Shown piece after piece: positions 37,221 to 50,008 of a DNA stretch of 64,000 bases. The stretch is from Cryptomeria japonica (Eukaryota > Streptophyta > Pinopsida > Cupressales > Cupressaceae): contig NC_081413.1 in assembly GCF_030272615.1 (NCBI RefSeq), positions 563,520,010-563,584,009 on the forward strand. The letters are read 5' to 3'. Below the pieces are notes generated by a model. It saw only the letters and a list, made by a program, of their open reading frames with translations, was not told the DNA's origin and ran no database searches. Both the position numbers and the translations under genes were made by a program. Each line of letters begins with the position of its first letter. Position 1 is the first letter of the stretch.

Positions 37221-38987
37221 ACAACTCTTTAATGTACTAGAAAATGGGTGTGCTATAATGTGACAACAAAGGCTAAAAGAATATGTGTACCTTTATGAAC
37301 CATTATACTTTGAATCTATATTAAACAACCACGTAATTTCATTTGTTGAACTTGGTGGAACCCTCAAATTCTTGGCTTCTAGATCTTTTCAATCCTCTAA
37401 GTTAAGCCCCAAAATTTACAAAGAACTAATTCTAAATCTTCCCATACCTTTATTCTAAAACCCCAAACCCCAACGCTTTTATTTTGAAGTTGATTTGTTA
37501 TCATTGATGACTTATTTCCTAATTTATAACTTGAGGTGGTTTGAATCATCCTTTTACTGGCCCTTGTCCCTAGAAACAGTCTATCTTGAGTGCCTTACTT
37601 CCTAACTTTAGCACCTTTAATATTTCCTAAGTTTCATGTAGGCTTCATTCACTAGTTTAATCAACATCAACAACCAGCGCAAACCTGTAACTTTGAAATG
37701 TCTGAGACCTATCAAGGTTATCGGGTCGCATGAACTATTTGCTCAACAATGAGACCTGCTCTATCTTTGGTCTAATCAAGCATTGCAGTTAAATCTAATT
37801 GGAGCACAACCCCATGTTTTGTTCTAATTTTTCATAATCTCTTAAGAGTATGGAATAGGTAAATTCATAATCAGATTTTTTAATCCTAGTTGTCTATCTT
37901 GTCACAATCCTTCAATTCGACAATTAGCATTTGAATCTAGAGAATGACTAGTTACTGTGAACATCGCTCAAGCACAAAACATAGTATTGGCAAAATCATT
38001 GGTATCAGTCAGATTTTGAGTCATTCGTTGCAATTAAATACTTAGTCTAGAATATTTCATCAGCCACAATCAAATGTATTTTCTTTTGCTTGCCAATTCA
38101 AGCTTTGATAAAAGTTGCATAGATATGTAACGTGCTAATTACTTCTTTAAAAAAAACATAAGGACAAAAAAAATCATTTTGTAAAAGAAAATACTATCTT
38201 TTACATATTTCCAAGACTATTGAAACTTTTCAAACATATTCTAATTCAAGTATTGAAATCAAATCAAACATCTTTTGAGTGAAATACATAACAAAAAATT
38301 AATTTGTACTTTTCTTCTAACATTAATTTAAATAAAATAAGTAAAAAGAAGAGGTTAAAGTTTATTGGTGGTTTTGTTTGTTAGTATGGAATCTCATATA
38401 AGTCTCAAAATTATATTGTAGGAGGGAGATAATCATTAGGGCTCTTTACCTTCAACCATCCCTCATACACCTTCCTTATGAAAGTGGTCTTACCTTTCAC
38501 GAGGGCGCAAATAGAGGACTAGTTCTCAGTATCATATGATCCTTGTGTTTAGAATCTTCATGACTCTACTTGGTCACTTGCTATAGGTACCTCCTAACTA
38601 GTATGACCACTCTGACTAGGAAGTGTATCTAATTCATGTGAACTAATGAACACATACTAAATTTTGTGCCACCTTAGCCAAGGTTTAATAAGTTTCAAGC
38701 ACGTATAACGTGCTATCTAAGTTCACCATCCCACTCAACTTGTTACAACATTATCTAAGTTTGGTTTGGCTTAAATAAGAGAAATTGAATCCCTTGAAAT
38801 GCCATTATGTCATATATTCAAAGAAACTTACCCTAGACTCAAGGGTGTATTAAGTCAAATTTTGGTCTCATTATTAATATATTCATAGTACATGCATAGA
38901 TATGCTCAAGAGATACTTCTATCATCTTGATTTATCTTATTCTTTCACTAATAATCATTGAGCATGCAAGTGATACATCTTGGCATG

Positions 38988-39041
38988 ATGTATGTGTACA
39001 TGTATGTGCATACATGCACATACATGCATACGTGCATGTAT
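38988..39041. repeat. 54-bp perfect purine-pyrimidine alternation
   Basis: From 38988 to 39041 every base alternates purine and pyrimidine, mixing CA, TG, TA and CG steps and containing near-palindromes such as GTATGTGCATACATGCACAT. Such tracts favour Z-DNA or cruciform structure. Confidence 0.9.
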
Positions 39042-39450
39042 CTTTCAATTTCCTTAGCACATCACATATTTGCATGTATGTCTTCACTTAACCATTACTT
39101 GTTCTCACTCAATCATTAAATATTCATGTCTCATCTATGAAATTGTATTCGATCGAATCATTAACTCATTGTTAACATGCAAACCTTGTCGGCTGAATTT
39201 AATGTGTTACATAGTTTGACCCTTATGTGGTTCTATTCAAGTCTACTGACCTCTTGAATTCGATAGCAAATTTTTGTACACAACAGATATAATATCTTGT
39301 ATCTTACACAGATCAATCCTTAAAGGATCTACAATGTGAGTGTCTGACAACACTTAAGTCATACATGACTCATCTATAGTTCAATGAAGGTTATGCATTC
39401 AATGTAAATATTCATGATTAGTTCATTATTGAGGTCAATGACCTCTATGT

Positions 39451-39724
39451 TAATGTTGTCCTAAGATCCGATGTTAATAAGTTACGCTTTGAAAAAATGA
39501 GCTACGACTCATTGCACAATACATTATCTTAAAGAAATATAGATTAAATTTTTAATGATGGGATATCTATATAAGCATAGAAACTCTTAATGTTGCCCTA
39601 AGATCCGATGTTAATAAGTTACGCTTTGAAAACATGAGCTACGACTCATTGCACAATACACTATCTTAAAGAAATATAGATTAATTTTTTAATGATGGGA
39701 TATCTATACAAGCATAAAAACTCT
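39451..39724. repeat. 137-bp tandem duplication
   Basis: Positions 39451-39587 and 39588-39724 are adjacent direct copies; I count 6 differences in 137 bp. Neither contains a coding frame. Confidence 0.95.
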
Positions 39725-40400
39725 TAATATATTATCATATTATATGCAAATTCCTAGCTAGCCGATTATATGTTGAGTTGAATGATTTTACTGTTAATTC
39801 ATTTGCTACTTAAAAATGCAATTACTCTACATAATGTACAATCTACTAATGATTTCCTAATCAACTTGACATCAGTAGTATAGATGAAGAATAAAACATG
39901 TCTGTAATCTAAACGATTGTGAATGATTGAGATGGGTTGTTCCCCTTAGTTGAGAGCTTCAATCATACAATAGTTTTCTATCCATAATTGACCCCATGAA
40001 ATTGTCTTAACATAGAACTTTCTGTCTATGATGATTAAACAACATAATGATCATGACCCTGATCAACAATAATGAATGTTTTTACTATCCCTCCTAGCCT
40101 CTCAAGGTCATGTCGCTTAATCATACTCTTCAATGAGAATCAAAAAAATGTTATGGTTTGCAACATTCTTGGCTTAAACATCTGATGCATTATTATTATT
40201 ATTATTAAATACCATTATTTTCACCGCCAATGGTGGCTAAGAAACAAGGTAACTTCCACTTTTATATACTCGAGTATTGCTTATATGAGCAAGGAGACTC
40301 AACTATGATAGTTGTTCCAAATATGTCTCCAAAGATTCGAATAGTTCATGAAAAATAAACTATTTTGATATGATTATATATAAATATACATACATATATG

Positions 40401-41752
40401 TGTTGGCAAAAATAATGAAGGAAAATTGAGAGGGGGTGAATCAGTTTTCACCGGAATATCAAACTTAACCTTAAATATAAATCTGATTAACCGCATCAAT
40501 TACAAAGATAAGAAAATTGATAGCATAACACACAACACCAAGATTTTGACTTGGAAAAATTGATGAAGGGAAAAACCATGGTGGGAACCTACCCACAATA
40601 AGATGATACTCTACAGTAGTATGTGAAAATAATTACAATGGGGAATGCAAATGCATTCAGGCTCACTTCCTAGAGCTCACTGCTCAAATACAATAACCTG
40701 AAAGGCTACAACCCTCAGGGAAGGTTCACTACCTTAAAAGAAAGTCTCACTGACTTACAAAATATTTGGACAAGAATCCAGAATCAAATGAACTGAAAGA
40801 ATAGCATCTACAAATCCCTGATGACAGTATCAGTTAAGCACATTTGTCTGCTCTGCAACACTTCAATCTCTGATCAATCGCAATGTCAAAGGATGTATTC
40901 ACTTTTTTCGCACCTTTACCATTCTCTAATAATGCACACTTCATCAACACCCAATTTACATGACTATACCATCTATATATACCGATCATCAACCTTGACA
41001 ACAAGGTCGGCCAAACCCTCAACTCACAATTACAAAATTATATCACATGATACAAAGATCGACCACCGAACCAATATAATCATATACATGACATAACATG
41101 AACCTAAACCAAATGCTCAAACATGCAAAACCACCAGAATCAACTCCAAGATCAACTGCAACACACTACACCACTAAATAGGACTCATATCATGAAGAAC
41201 ACCACTGGATAAATAAAACACCAAAACCATGCACAACAATCAATGTAGATCATCAAAACAAATAGGAAACAATGAGGAAACACCAGCAAGAATGTTAAAA
41301 TCATCTGTAACAACTGCACCAACACCACTTATCAAATCTTCATCGATCAACATCTGAAACTCAAAAATACTCAAACAACAACAACTGCTACGAGGAAAGG
41401 TAACTTGCAGAGCACCAAATCATGATCCATCTAAAATGAAGATACATGTGAACATCCCAAACAATCTCCCAAAATCTCAACTCAAGCTATGATCACACCG
41501 GAATATACCGGAGGAAATACCGAACTCTACAAAGCATTGATCAGAAGAACCAAACTGCAAACTTGATCATATGATATGACCAATTAAGCTCCCAGATCAC
41601 TGAAACCAACATGGAAAGATATAATGACACTAGAAATACTCCATATACTGAACCATGATCCCAATAAACCAATCTGCAACCACCGAAGCAATAAATTACA
41701 AGAATATGTTGACATCAATAACAATATATCCTAGCCACAGCAATGTCCCACA
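40401..41752 (-). mobile_element. Solo Ty1/copia LTR, minus strand, with target duplication
   Basis: On the minus strand it begins TGTGGGACATTG and ends TTTTGCCAACA. It is flanked by perfect 5-bp copies of ATATG (40396-40400 and 41753-41757). It carries the minus-strand forms of GATTCACCCCCTCTCAATTT and of the TGGTTTTTCCC block (40525-40582). There is no internal region. The short ORFs inside it, such as 40821-41096, are translations of LTR DNA. Confidence 0.88.
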
Positions 41753-41768
41753 ATATGTATGTATGTAT

Positions 41769-41818
<50 letters not shown>

Positions 41819-42011
41819 GTATGTATGTATGTTTATCTGTGTGTGTGTGTGTGTATGTGTATACATATATGTGCATATATGTATATATATGTGTGTGTAT
41901 ACATATATATGTATAATATGTACATATACAAATATGTATGCATACATACATATGAGTGTATGTGTATACATACATAAATACATGCATACATACATATGTA
42001 TGTATGTACAT

Positions 42012-42052
<41 letters not shown>

Positions 42053-42062
42053 GTATATATAT
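41753..42062. repeat. Compound microsatellite (TATG)n-(AC)n-(TG)n
   Basis: It contains about twenty AC units (41770-41809) and about eighteen TG units (42014-42050), with (TATG) and (TA) runs between. Positions 41753-41832 and 41838-41925 are perfect purine-pyrimidine alternations. The ORFs of Tyr, Val, Cys, Thr and His repeats here are microsatellite translations. Confidence 0.95.
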
Positions 42063-43014
42063 AGTAGATACCTAAAATAATTTTTATTCTTTTAAATTAA
42101 TTCAATCTTCACACTTCATCATTTCTAATTATTCAATTTCTTCTAATTTACCTTCAGTCATTTAATGATACAACCTTCCTTCTTTTAAAGTTAATTATAT
42201 ATTTTATAATTTAATTGATTTCCTATTTGTAACTTTAGTTAAATAATCTTAATTATTTAATTAAATTAAATTTCTTTTTCTTCATAATTAAATAATTTCT
42301 TTAAATTATTTAATTAGCTAAATATGTCTTCCAAATTAAATAAATTTTTTAAAAAAAATATTTAGTCTAGTTTTTCTCTTAGTTCTAAATTCTAAATTCT
42401 CAAATTCTCAAATTCTAATTTTGCTTCATGTGCACGCTTTTGGATATTTTTTGAAAATCAATTTTAAACCCAAATATAGATTAAATGCAATTTCATGTTG
42501 ATTTCTAACTAACACTCACCCTTGAGTTCCACCTTTTTTGACTGATTATTTAATTTAATTAATTCAGTTAACTTCTTCAATCACCTCTCTAACTATTAAT
42601 TGGCTTTTTTGCTCACTTAAGTTCCAACTATCAATCAATTTCTCTCCAATTTCTATAAATTTAGCATCATTCTCTTATTTTCATCAACCACTATCTTTGA
42701 ATTCTTGTGCTATCATATTGTAGGTTATCAAGTGTGACTCTGAGAGCCAACATTACACATAGAAGAGAAGAGAAATAGGAGTTTTTGTGTAGACAACAAT
42801 TAATTGTGTTTATTTGATTGATTTCATTATTCAATTGTTGATCTTTGCATAATTTCTTATTGTTGTTTACAGATTCCTTAATTAGATTTGGATTTTGGTG
42901 GTTGATCCATTAAATTTGATTAATTGGTGGTAGATTTCCCTGTGACGCATTCTAGTGAATTCGACGTGTCAAAGCTAGAGACTTATTGATTTGGACTTTA
43001 ATTTCTTGTGTTTT

Positions 43015-43260
43015 GCAGATTTTGTATGGTTTTTTGCATAAGTTTCCAAATTTTCACACACGTATTTGTAGAATTTTGCATTGGTATAATCAATATTTCG
43101 CAATCATTCTCTCAGTATTTTGCATTCGTTTAGTTTATGTGTTGCATTAGTTTATTCAGTATTTCACATTTGTTATCATACTATTTCGCATAGGTTGTTT
43201 CATTGTTTTGCATAAGTTATTTGTTTGTTTCACATTAGTATAATTAGGATATTTTGTCTA
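43015..43260 (+). repeat. Degenerate TTTTGCATTNGTTT leader repeats
   Basis: About ten variants of TTTTGCAT(A/T)(A/C)GTTT or ATTTCGCAATC, 20-30 bp apart, lie ahead of the leader block. This corresponds in position to the 21-bp array of the first gypsy element, though the unit differs. Confidence 0.7.
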
Positions 43261-44339
43261 CCTGATTTTAATTAGTTTTATTCTATTTAGGATTTTGTGT
43301 CTTCTTGCTTTCTTTGTTGTTAACTCTCTATCTGTAGTGTGTAGCAATTGGAGTCAAGCCAAGGTGATTACGAGTGGTCGAAGATAAATTTATAAAACTA
43401 ATAATCATTTTCTTGTAGAGTTAGCTTAGGTAACTTTCTGTGACTTATAGAATAGATAACAGTTCCATTGGTGCACTAAAATTAATAATTGTTTGTCATG
43501 TTTTGAGCACTAGGACCTTTTGTATTTTACCTTTTAGATGGACTGCCTCCCGAGTAGCCCATAAGGCTAGGTGAGAGAGAAAAAACCAAGTGGTAATGAG
43601 GCTAAGACCAAGCCCTTCCAAGCCACTATAAATAAATGTGTCTATGAGGAAACTCTCAAGCAGCAAGTGTCTATGTGTCATATCGACATTTGTCTCCTCC
43701 AATAGGTGCGTAAAACCCGGAAGAGCTGGGAGGCCTCTTTTATAAGAGCGAAACGCCGCATGTATGGCCACTTGAACGGATGCCTGAACTAGAAACTCAT
43801 TATTTTAATTGGCAAAAACCTTCTATCTGCTAGCATAGGAGATCTGACCTTTGAAGTCATCCTACAATCTCGCAATTCAAAGTAGAGAGCAATTCCTTTG
43901 GATCTTTGGGAATCCAAAGTTTGGTATGCCTGAGAAGTGAGTGACATGGTGGGGGGGGACAATGCTACCAAACTCCTAAGTTATCCGCTCTGAATAAGTG
44001 CGACTCAAATTTATTCACAGTGGGAACCCAATAGGTATTGTCCTGGCCAACCATAGAAATCATACTTGTCTGTTTATGATTTTTTTTAGCTATATTGTCT
44101 TATGATTGTCTGTAATTTCACTTTTCATTGAAACTTAGGAAAAATTAGGTTGTCATAGAAAACTGATAATTGTTTACACACTGAAATCGTCACAAAAAAA
44201 TCAAAATTTCGTATTCGTCTAGACAATGTTCTGCATTTATCCAGAACAATATTCAGTCCTCAATCAAAAAAAATTCTAGGTTGACTATGAAGATTCATAC
44301 TGCCTCCCATCTTTCTATGATTGAAAAACCTATCTAGAG

Positions 44340-44481
44340 TCTCTAGGTTCCCAAAGGTTGCATGTCCTTCATTGTCCTTAGGATCCCATAGTTTTCATGT
44401 CCTTTATTGCCCCAAGGTTTCCATAGTTTGCATGTTACTTATTGTCTCTAGGTTTCTATATAGGTTGCATGTCCTAAATCA
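44340..44481 (+). repeat. 35-bp tandem repeat, 4 copies
   Basis: Units begin at 44340, 44375, 44410 and 44445, each with the plan CTNAGG-x6-ATAGNTTGCATGTCCT-x-ATTG. They are moderately diverged and lie in the leader just before gag of the second gypsy element. Confidence 0.8.
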
Positions 44482-44560
44482 TCCCTAGGATCATCCTTAG
44501 GATTACATAAATTGTATAACTTCAATTGTGTCTTATCCATTTAGTGCAATCTTGTCATAG

Positions 44561-47500
44561 ATGGTGTTACCTGGTGACAGTCTCTTCCCATTTTTACAAC
44601 CTGATTTAGGACCTAACGATGATCAAGAAGATATCATCTTTGGTTTTAACAACCTTTCTCAAAAATTGAAAAAGAGCACACCCTAGTATATAGGAGTTAC
44701 TTTTGTTTTGGACAAAGAGATACAAAAAGCCCATTGAATTGAGATTTAAGCTGAGAGAGAAATTCTTCAGCAAAGACTTGAGAGACTTAGGCTACTACAA
44801 CAACAACCTCCTCATCCTAATCCCCAGTAGAGTGTCTAGTTAGTTTGCATACTTAGGTCATCACCTATATCCAAGCTTTGCATCTAAGTCCTTAGAGCTC
44901 ATAACCCGTCATCAAGTCTACATTACGTCCTTAAGTTTATCTATATGCTCGTTATATGATCATAGGTATCCAAGAGTCAAATGGGTCCTAATGGTGACCC
45001 CACATTTAACCCAACGAACACAATGAACATATCCACACATTCACAAGGACAATCTCAGGGAGGGGCAACCTTGCCCCCTTTATCAACAAACTAAGATAGT
45101 ATACCTTGAATGACCGAGCTACAACACGATTTGACAATAGAACAGCTTGAGGGAGCCCAATAAGCTCCACATGTCCTTGTTATCCTCAATGCTCTCATTA
45201 ACCATGACAGAGATAGATATCTTTTGTTACTATTGCAAATAGGGCCAAACTACCACCTAACTTTGACATTACAATGATCTTACCCCCTGAGACTACCTTA
45301 CATCAGAACATGAATGTAGCATCAAGTTCATCCCAGACACATCTTGTGTCCTCTAGTTCCAACCATATAAACCAAAACACACAAACAACATCAACATAAG
45401 CCACTAGGGTCTAACGTTACATCACAAATGTATGCCAATGTCATATTTTAAACAATTGTGAACATCTCAAATATGTTCACTTAGGATCTAACTAGTGCCT
45501 CTCATATTTCAGTTCCAACATATACTTCACAACCAGCAGTGTCAATCTCTCTAAGATCAACTTATAGTGGTCATGGTTTGAATCAAGGATCCACTAATCC
45601 TTTTATTTCACCACAACCCAATTTCAACACAAACTTTGCATACTTTTCAGCACCAAGTGGAACTAGTAGTGCGTAACTTCATCATCATTCATTGTTTCAA
45701 CAACACCCAATATATACGAACACAAATCCTTTCATATGAAACACTTCTACATCGAACATGTCATTGACTCAAACAGACATTCTTACGCAACAAGTCCATA
45801 ATTTATAAAAACAAATGACCAAACTTCAAACTTCAAATTGGAAATGAAAAAAAAAATTATACTATGGAAGATCTTCAACCATATCCATTTGACAGAACAC
45901 TGTACATGCCACCATTCCCTATGCATTTTCAAACACCAAAATTTGAAAAATATAGAGGGAAAGGAGACTTGAGAGTTCACATCAGAGAATTATTTATAGC
46001 CTACATAGAAGTAGTACATGAGGAAACATATTTGATGCACTTATATCCTAAAAGTCTTGGAGATCATGCCTTAGAATGGTTTTCACTTTTACCCCTGATG
46101 ATAACCTCATGGAGAGAATTGGCAGAACTTTTTATCACAAACTATGCACACAATATAAATAATCTAGTAACACTGATAGACCTATGTGTTATGAAAAAAA
46201 ATGAAGGTGAATCCTTTGCCTCTTTTCTACGATGATGGTGCTCGCTTGTTTGAAGATACCCCTCTCATATACTAGAAAAGGAGCAAGTTGACATATTTAT
46301 AGACAATCTCATCCCTCAAATTAAGTATCTGTTACAAATGCAATGTTTCAATTTCTTCTATCAAGTCACTGAGAAGGGTTTGAAATGTAAAAAGGCCTCA
46401 TCGAGCAAGGAATCTTGAAAATTGATAAAGAGGATAACACTAGCAATGACATATCTAAATATTGGTTGAAGAACAAGAATGTGACAAATGATGGAGTTGT
46501 AGACGCACAGATAGTAAATAGAGCTCAACCAATTATTTGATTGCAAGGACCTGCCAATCCTTTCATTCAAGAATAGGAATACACCTCATGACAATAATGC
46601 AGTTTCAACCAATGTGATGCAATCCAACAATCCTCGACATTCTAGAAATAATATGCCAAAATGAAATTACATGCCACGGGGAGAACCTATAGAATCGTCA
46701 TTCAAGAAGTTGGTTTAGAACAATTTGATAATATTACTTGAAGCAAAACCTTATGAGCTAGGTCCCTTTAAGCCGACTTGGTGGAATGATAATGAGTTTT
46801 GTGACTACCATCGAACCAAAGTTCATAAGACATCCAATTAGTATAAACTCAAGAACTGGATTTAGGAACTCATTGGTCAAGGAGACATAATTGCTAATAA
46901 TACCAAAGGGTCATCTAATATAAATCACATCATTTTTAATGACCTGTTTGTTAAACATAATAAAAGGAAGGCTTCAAGTTCAGGCTCTCAGGATAACAAG
47001 GCGAACTATACAAGAGTCTCCTATGATTACACCATCAATACCCTCAGTCAAGCAAACAAAATAGTTACAACCATCATTGTCAAGCCCAAGAATACAGACT
47101 ATGTAGTAGTCATTCACCATTCCAAGGTTATGCTTCAAGGAGTCCCTTTGAATCCTACTCAACCAACGGGGAACTATAATGTCATTGAGTAAATGAAGAA
47201 GACTCTCACACAAATTTTCATTTATGAGTTTCTGCAAATCTCCCCTGCTCGTGGGGCAATCGTGGATAAAGCCCTTCGTGAGTTAGTTATTTCAAGGGAT
47301 ATAGATGAGAACATTGTATAGGCTATGGTTGGAATCCTAGCTACAACTCTTTGTGTTGCTTTCACATAAGAGGATATTCCAGTAGACAGACCATCACATA
47401 ATGATCCCTTGCATCTTGAAATTATTGTTCACAAGAAAAGAATCAAGAGAGTGTTGATAGATGGCAAAGCTAGTTTGAACATATGTACCTTGAAATTGAT

Positions 47501-48195
47501 CAAGGCTTTAGGCTATTCATAAAATCACATTGATCATACAAAAAATATAAACATTAGAGCCTATGATGATGAAGAGAACCCATTGAAAGGTGTGGTCACT
47601 TTACCAATGCAAGTGGGCCCAATTTCTACATAAACTTCATTTCAAGTCTTAGACAAAGAATTAGGATACAACATCCTATTAGGTCATCCTTGGATATATG
47701 TTGTGTAATCAGTGCCTTTTACATTTCATCAGTGTGTCAAGTTTCCTTATAATGGAATTGGAATATAACAATACTGGGAGACCAGATCCATTCCAACATT
47801 GTAATAATATAAAGACAAGTTTTGAAATTCAAATCCTGATAAATCAAGTAGCCCCACTTGTATAACAATTAAATATTTGACAATGGAAGAAAAATTAGTA
47901 CCTTCGGCATCTAACGCGCAACTACAAATTCAGGTCAAAGGATGTGGAGAGTATTCCTATTCAAAAGGATTTTGCATTGGCCAATTACCTCTGTCCCTGA
48001 AACCTTTTGATAGACCATCACTAAATCATGTTGATCATTATAAAGGAAAAGAAGTGATCCAATACTTGCCTTCCTATTCCTTTGTTAGAATGGGAGAATT
48101 GGACGAGGAATCCCTAAAGTAGGATGTATGCAAATGGTTGTATAAAGATGAAGAAGAACAAAACCAGTCAACTCAACTCCCTTTGGACTAGTTGA
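44561..48195 (+). pseudogene. Second gypsy element: gag and protease
   Basis: The clearest frame, 45864-46235, reads MEDLQPYPFDRTL, PKFEKYRGKGDLRVHIREL, YLMHLYPKSLGDHALEWF and FITNYAHNINN, parallel to the gag core at 15390-15766. The zinc-like region lies near 46790-46900 (FCDYHRTKVH). The protease at 47450-47750 reads VLIDGKASLNICTLKLIKAL, then YNILLGHPWI, where the first element has DGGVGLNI. Stops and frameshifts are frequent. The reading reaches CKWLYKDEEEQNQ, the segment before the G-patch in the first element, and is then cut by the insertion at 48196. Confidence 0.82.
48191..48195. repeat. Possible left target duplication GTTGA
   Basis: The 5 bp next to the outer end of the minus element. 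The right partner was lost with the deletion at 55859, so the duplication cannot be confirmed. Confidence 0.3.
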
Positions 48196-49358
48196 TGAAT
48201 ACTAAGAGGGGGGGGGGGTGAATTAGTATAATGAAAAACACTATATTTAAACCCTTAAACAATCTAGTAATAAACCGATAGAACAGTTTAACAGTCAAAC
48301 TGGTTAACGGACAACTAAACCAAAATGCAAATAAGACATTCACCCACAAGAGCAATAACACCATAACACAAAATATTTGACATGGAAACCCAAATGGGAA
48401 AAACCATGGTGAGATGAAACTCACAAGTAACTATCTGCAGAATAGGGACTAGACCGATTAAGGTCAGACCGGTTAAGGTCATACAATGTTCTTTACCAGA
48501 ACAGATCTTGTTAGGAATCTCAATCTCTGTTAGGAGATAAGTCTGATCAAAGACTACCTTGCTAGAGGATTTTAGATCCATAGATGTGAACCACCTTGTT
48601 AGAGGATTTTACAAAGGCTACTCTGAGCCTACCTAGTTAAGGGCTTCAAACTTGTCGAAGATGTGAGTAATCAACAAGTGAGTGATCTAGCTAATAGCAC
48701 AGATTGCTTGGTTAGATCCTTGATAGCTCGTTTATAATGCATTCTAGCATTACTTCAGTCTTCAACACACTCACACTCTGCCTCTTCTCGCAGACTTGAA
48801 CTTCTCTTCTGTGTTCACACTCACACAAACTCTTCAACCACCTTAAACCTTAGCAACTCCTAAAACCCTAGAAATGATGTCCTTATAAAGGAATATGATT
48901 TCATGTCGGTCCAATAGGTTTACAATCCAATTTCCTAGGTTCAATGAATCTAGACATACTTGGTAACACGACACAAAAAGCACCGCCGGAGTGTCGGCAC
49001 CGTCAAACATTCGGTAGATGGTAACTCATCACAAAATTTTGGTTGGTAACTCATCACAAAGTATTACTGGTTCATACAAAATACCAGTTGCCGGTTTGAC
49101 AAAATGAAGACTAGGAAATATGTGTTCTGCCGCTTTGATCCTTTGTACCACTTGGGATCCTCGAACCGCTTGGGGTCTACATACCACTTCAGATCGGTAA
49201 TCACTTTCTGCAAAACACCAATAGTCTAAGGACTATAATGCATCATACTAGTTGGAACGAGTACCGGTTGAGCTTTAACTCATTCATATAAAAGTGATCT
49301 CAATGCAAGTGTGTGTCCATCAATGACAATCACAACATAATCATCAAAAATGCCAACA
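48196..49358 (-). repeat. 3' LTR of the minus element (1,163 bp)
   Basis: On the minus strand it begins TGTTGGCATTTTTGATGATT and ends TAGTATTCA. It contains a TATA-like TTTATAAGG (48892-48900), the TGGTTTTTCCCATTTGGGTT block (about 48363-48420), repeated CCTCTAACAAGGTGG modules and a poly-C run at its 3' end. It aligns end to end with 54689-55859. Confidence 0.95.
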
Positions 49359-49373
49359 ATCTCCCCCTTTGGC
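49359..49373 (-). other. Polypurine tract of the minus element
   Basis: Minus strand: GCCAAAGGGGGAGAT, directly before the 3' LTR. Further copies lie at 49547-49560 (GCAAAGGGGGAGAAG) and a weaker one at 49441-49455. Multiple tracts are a feature reported for Sirevirus-type elements. Confidence 0.85.
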
Positions 49374-50008
49374 ATTGATGGAAACACTTAGGAAATTTTG
49401 ACATCTAAGTGTTTTACAACAAAAATATGCCATAATCAAAATTACTCCCCTTAAGCATATACACTATCCCTTTTATAGAAAATACAATGTATACTACTTA
49501 ACAGAAATAACATGAAAGTATATGTCAAAACATTCAAAATTTATACTTCTCCCCCTTTGCCAATAATGACAACAATATTACAGACCAATCCCTACTTCAT
49601 TAAAAGAATATGAGTTTATGACAATAAAGAATAAAATTTGTCAAAAACTGATTTGAAGTCCTGCAAAAATTGTTTCATAGATAAGGACCATGACTCAAGT
49701 AGGGAGGTAGCCACTTCTTTCTCTATCTGCATCTGGGAGACCTGCTCTTCCATGGTGTCTATTATGCTCATCTCTTGAGTCACCGTCAAGGCATCCAGAT
49801 TTAGGTAGCACTTCTAAAGTATTTGTAGGCATGGGAGTAGAACCAGTTCAAGTTCCTGCAAATCTCGTGACAGGTTGCTGATCTCAAGCTCAATTCTCCC
49901 AGACTGGATATGAAACTGTTGAACAGTTTGCCCATAAGTTGTGAAAGAGTCATATGGAAGCTTGAAGGTGCTCATGTACAACTGCAAGTCATATTGAAGC
50001 TTTTGCTT

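Larger units (their letters stand above)
37221..40395. other. No gene seen apart from listed repeats
   Basis: AT-rich DNA without conserved protein motifs on either strand. It contains the alternating purine-pyrimidine tract and the tandem duplication listed separately, plus a short (TTA)n near 40189-40206. Confidence 0.55.
42063..44560 (+). mobile_element. Second gypsy element: LTR-like DNA and leader
   Basis: 42063-42930 is AT-rich with ATTTAATTAATT-type words like the LTR at 11677, but I could not fix its ends or the primer site. 43540-44060 is the conserved leader block shared with the first gypsy element (CACTATAAATAAAT at about 43620, CATGTATGGCCACTTGAAC at about 43757). The coding region begins further right. 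The boundary with the microsatellite suggests the insertion may also have used repeat DNA. Confidence 0.6.

Noticed and set aside
37440-37480. Telomere-like CCCAAACCCC words
   Set aside because: Only two or three irregular units; not the plant TTTAGGG repeat.
41655-42080. ORFs of repeated His, Thr, Tyr, Val and Cys on both strands
   Set aside because: Translations of the CA/TG/TATG microsatellite, open in all frames because of the repeat.
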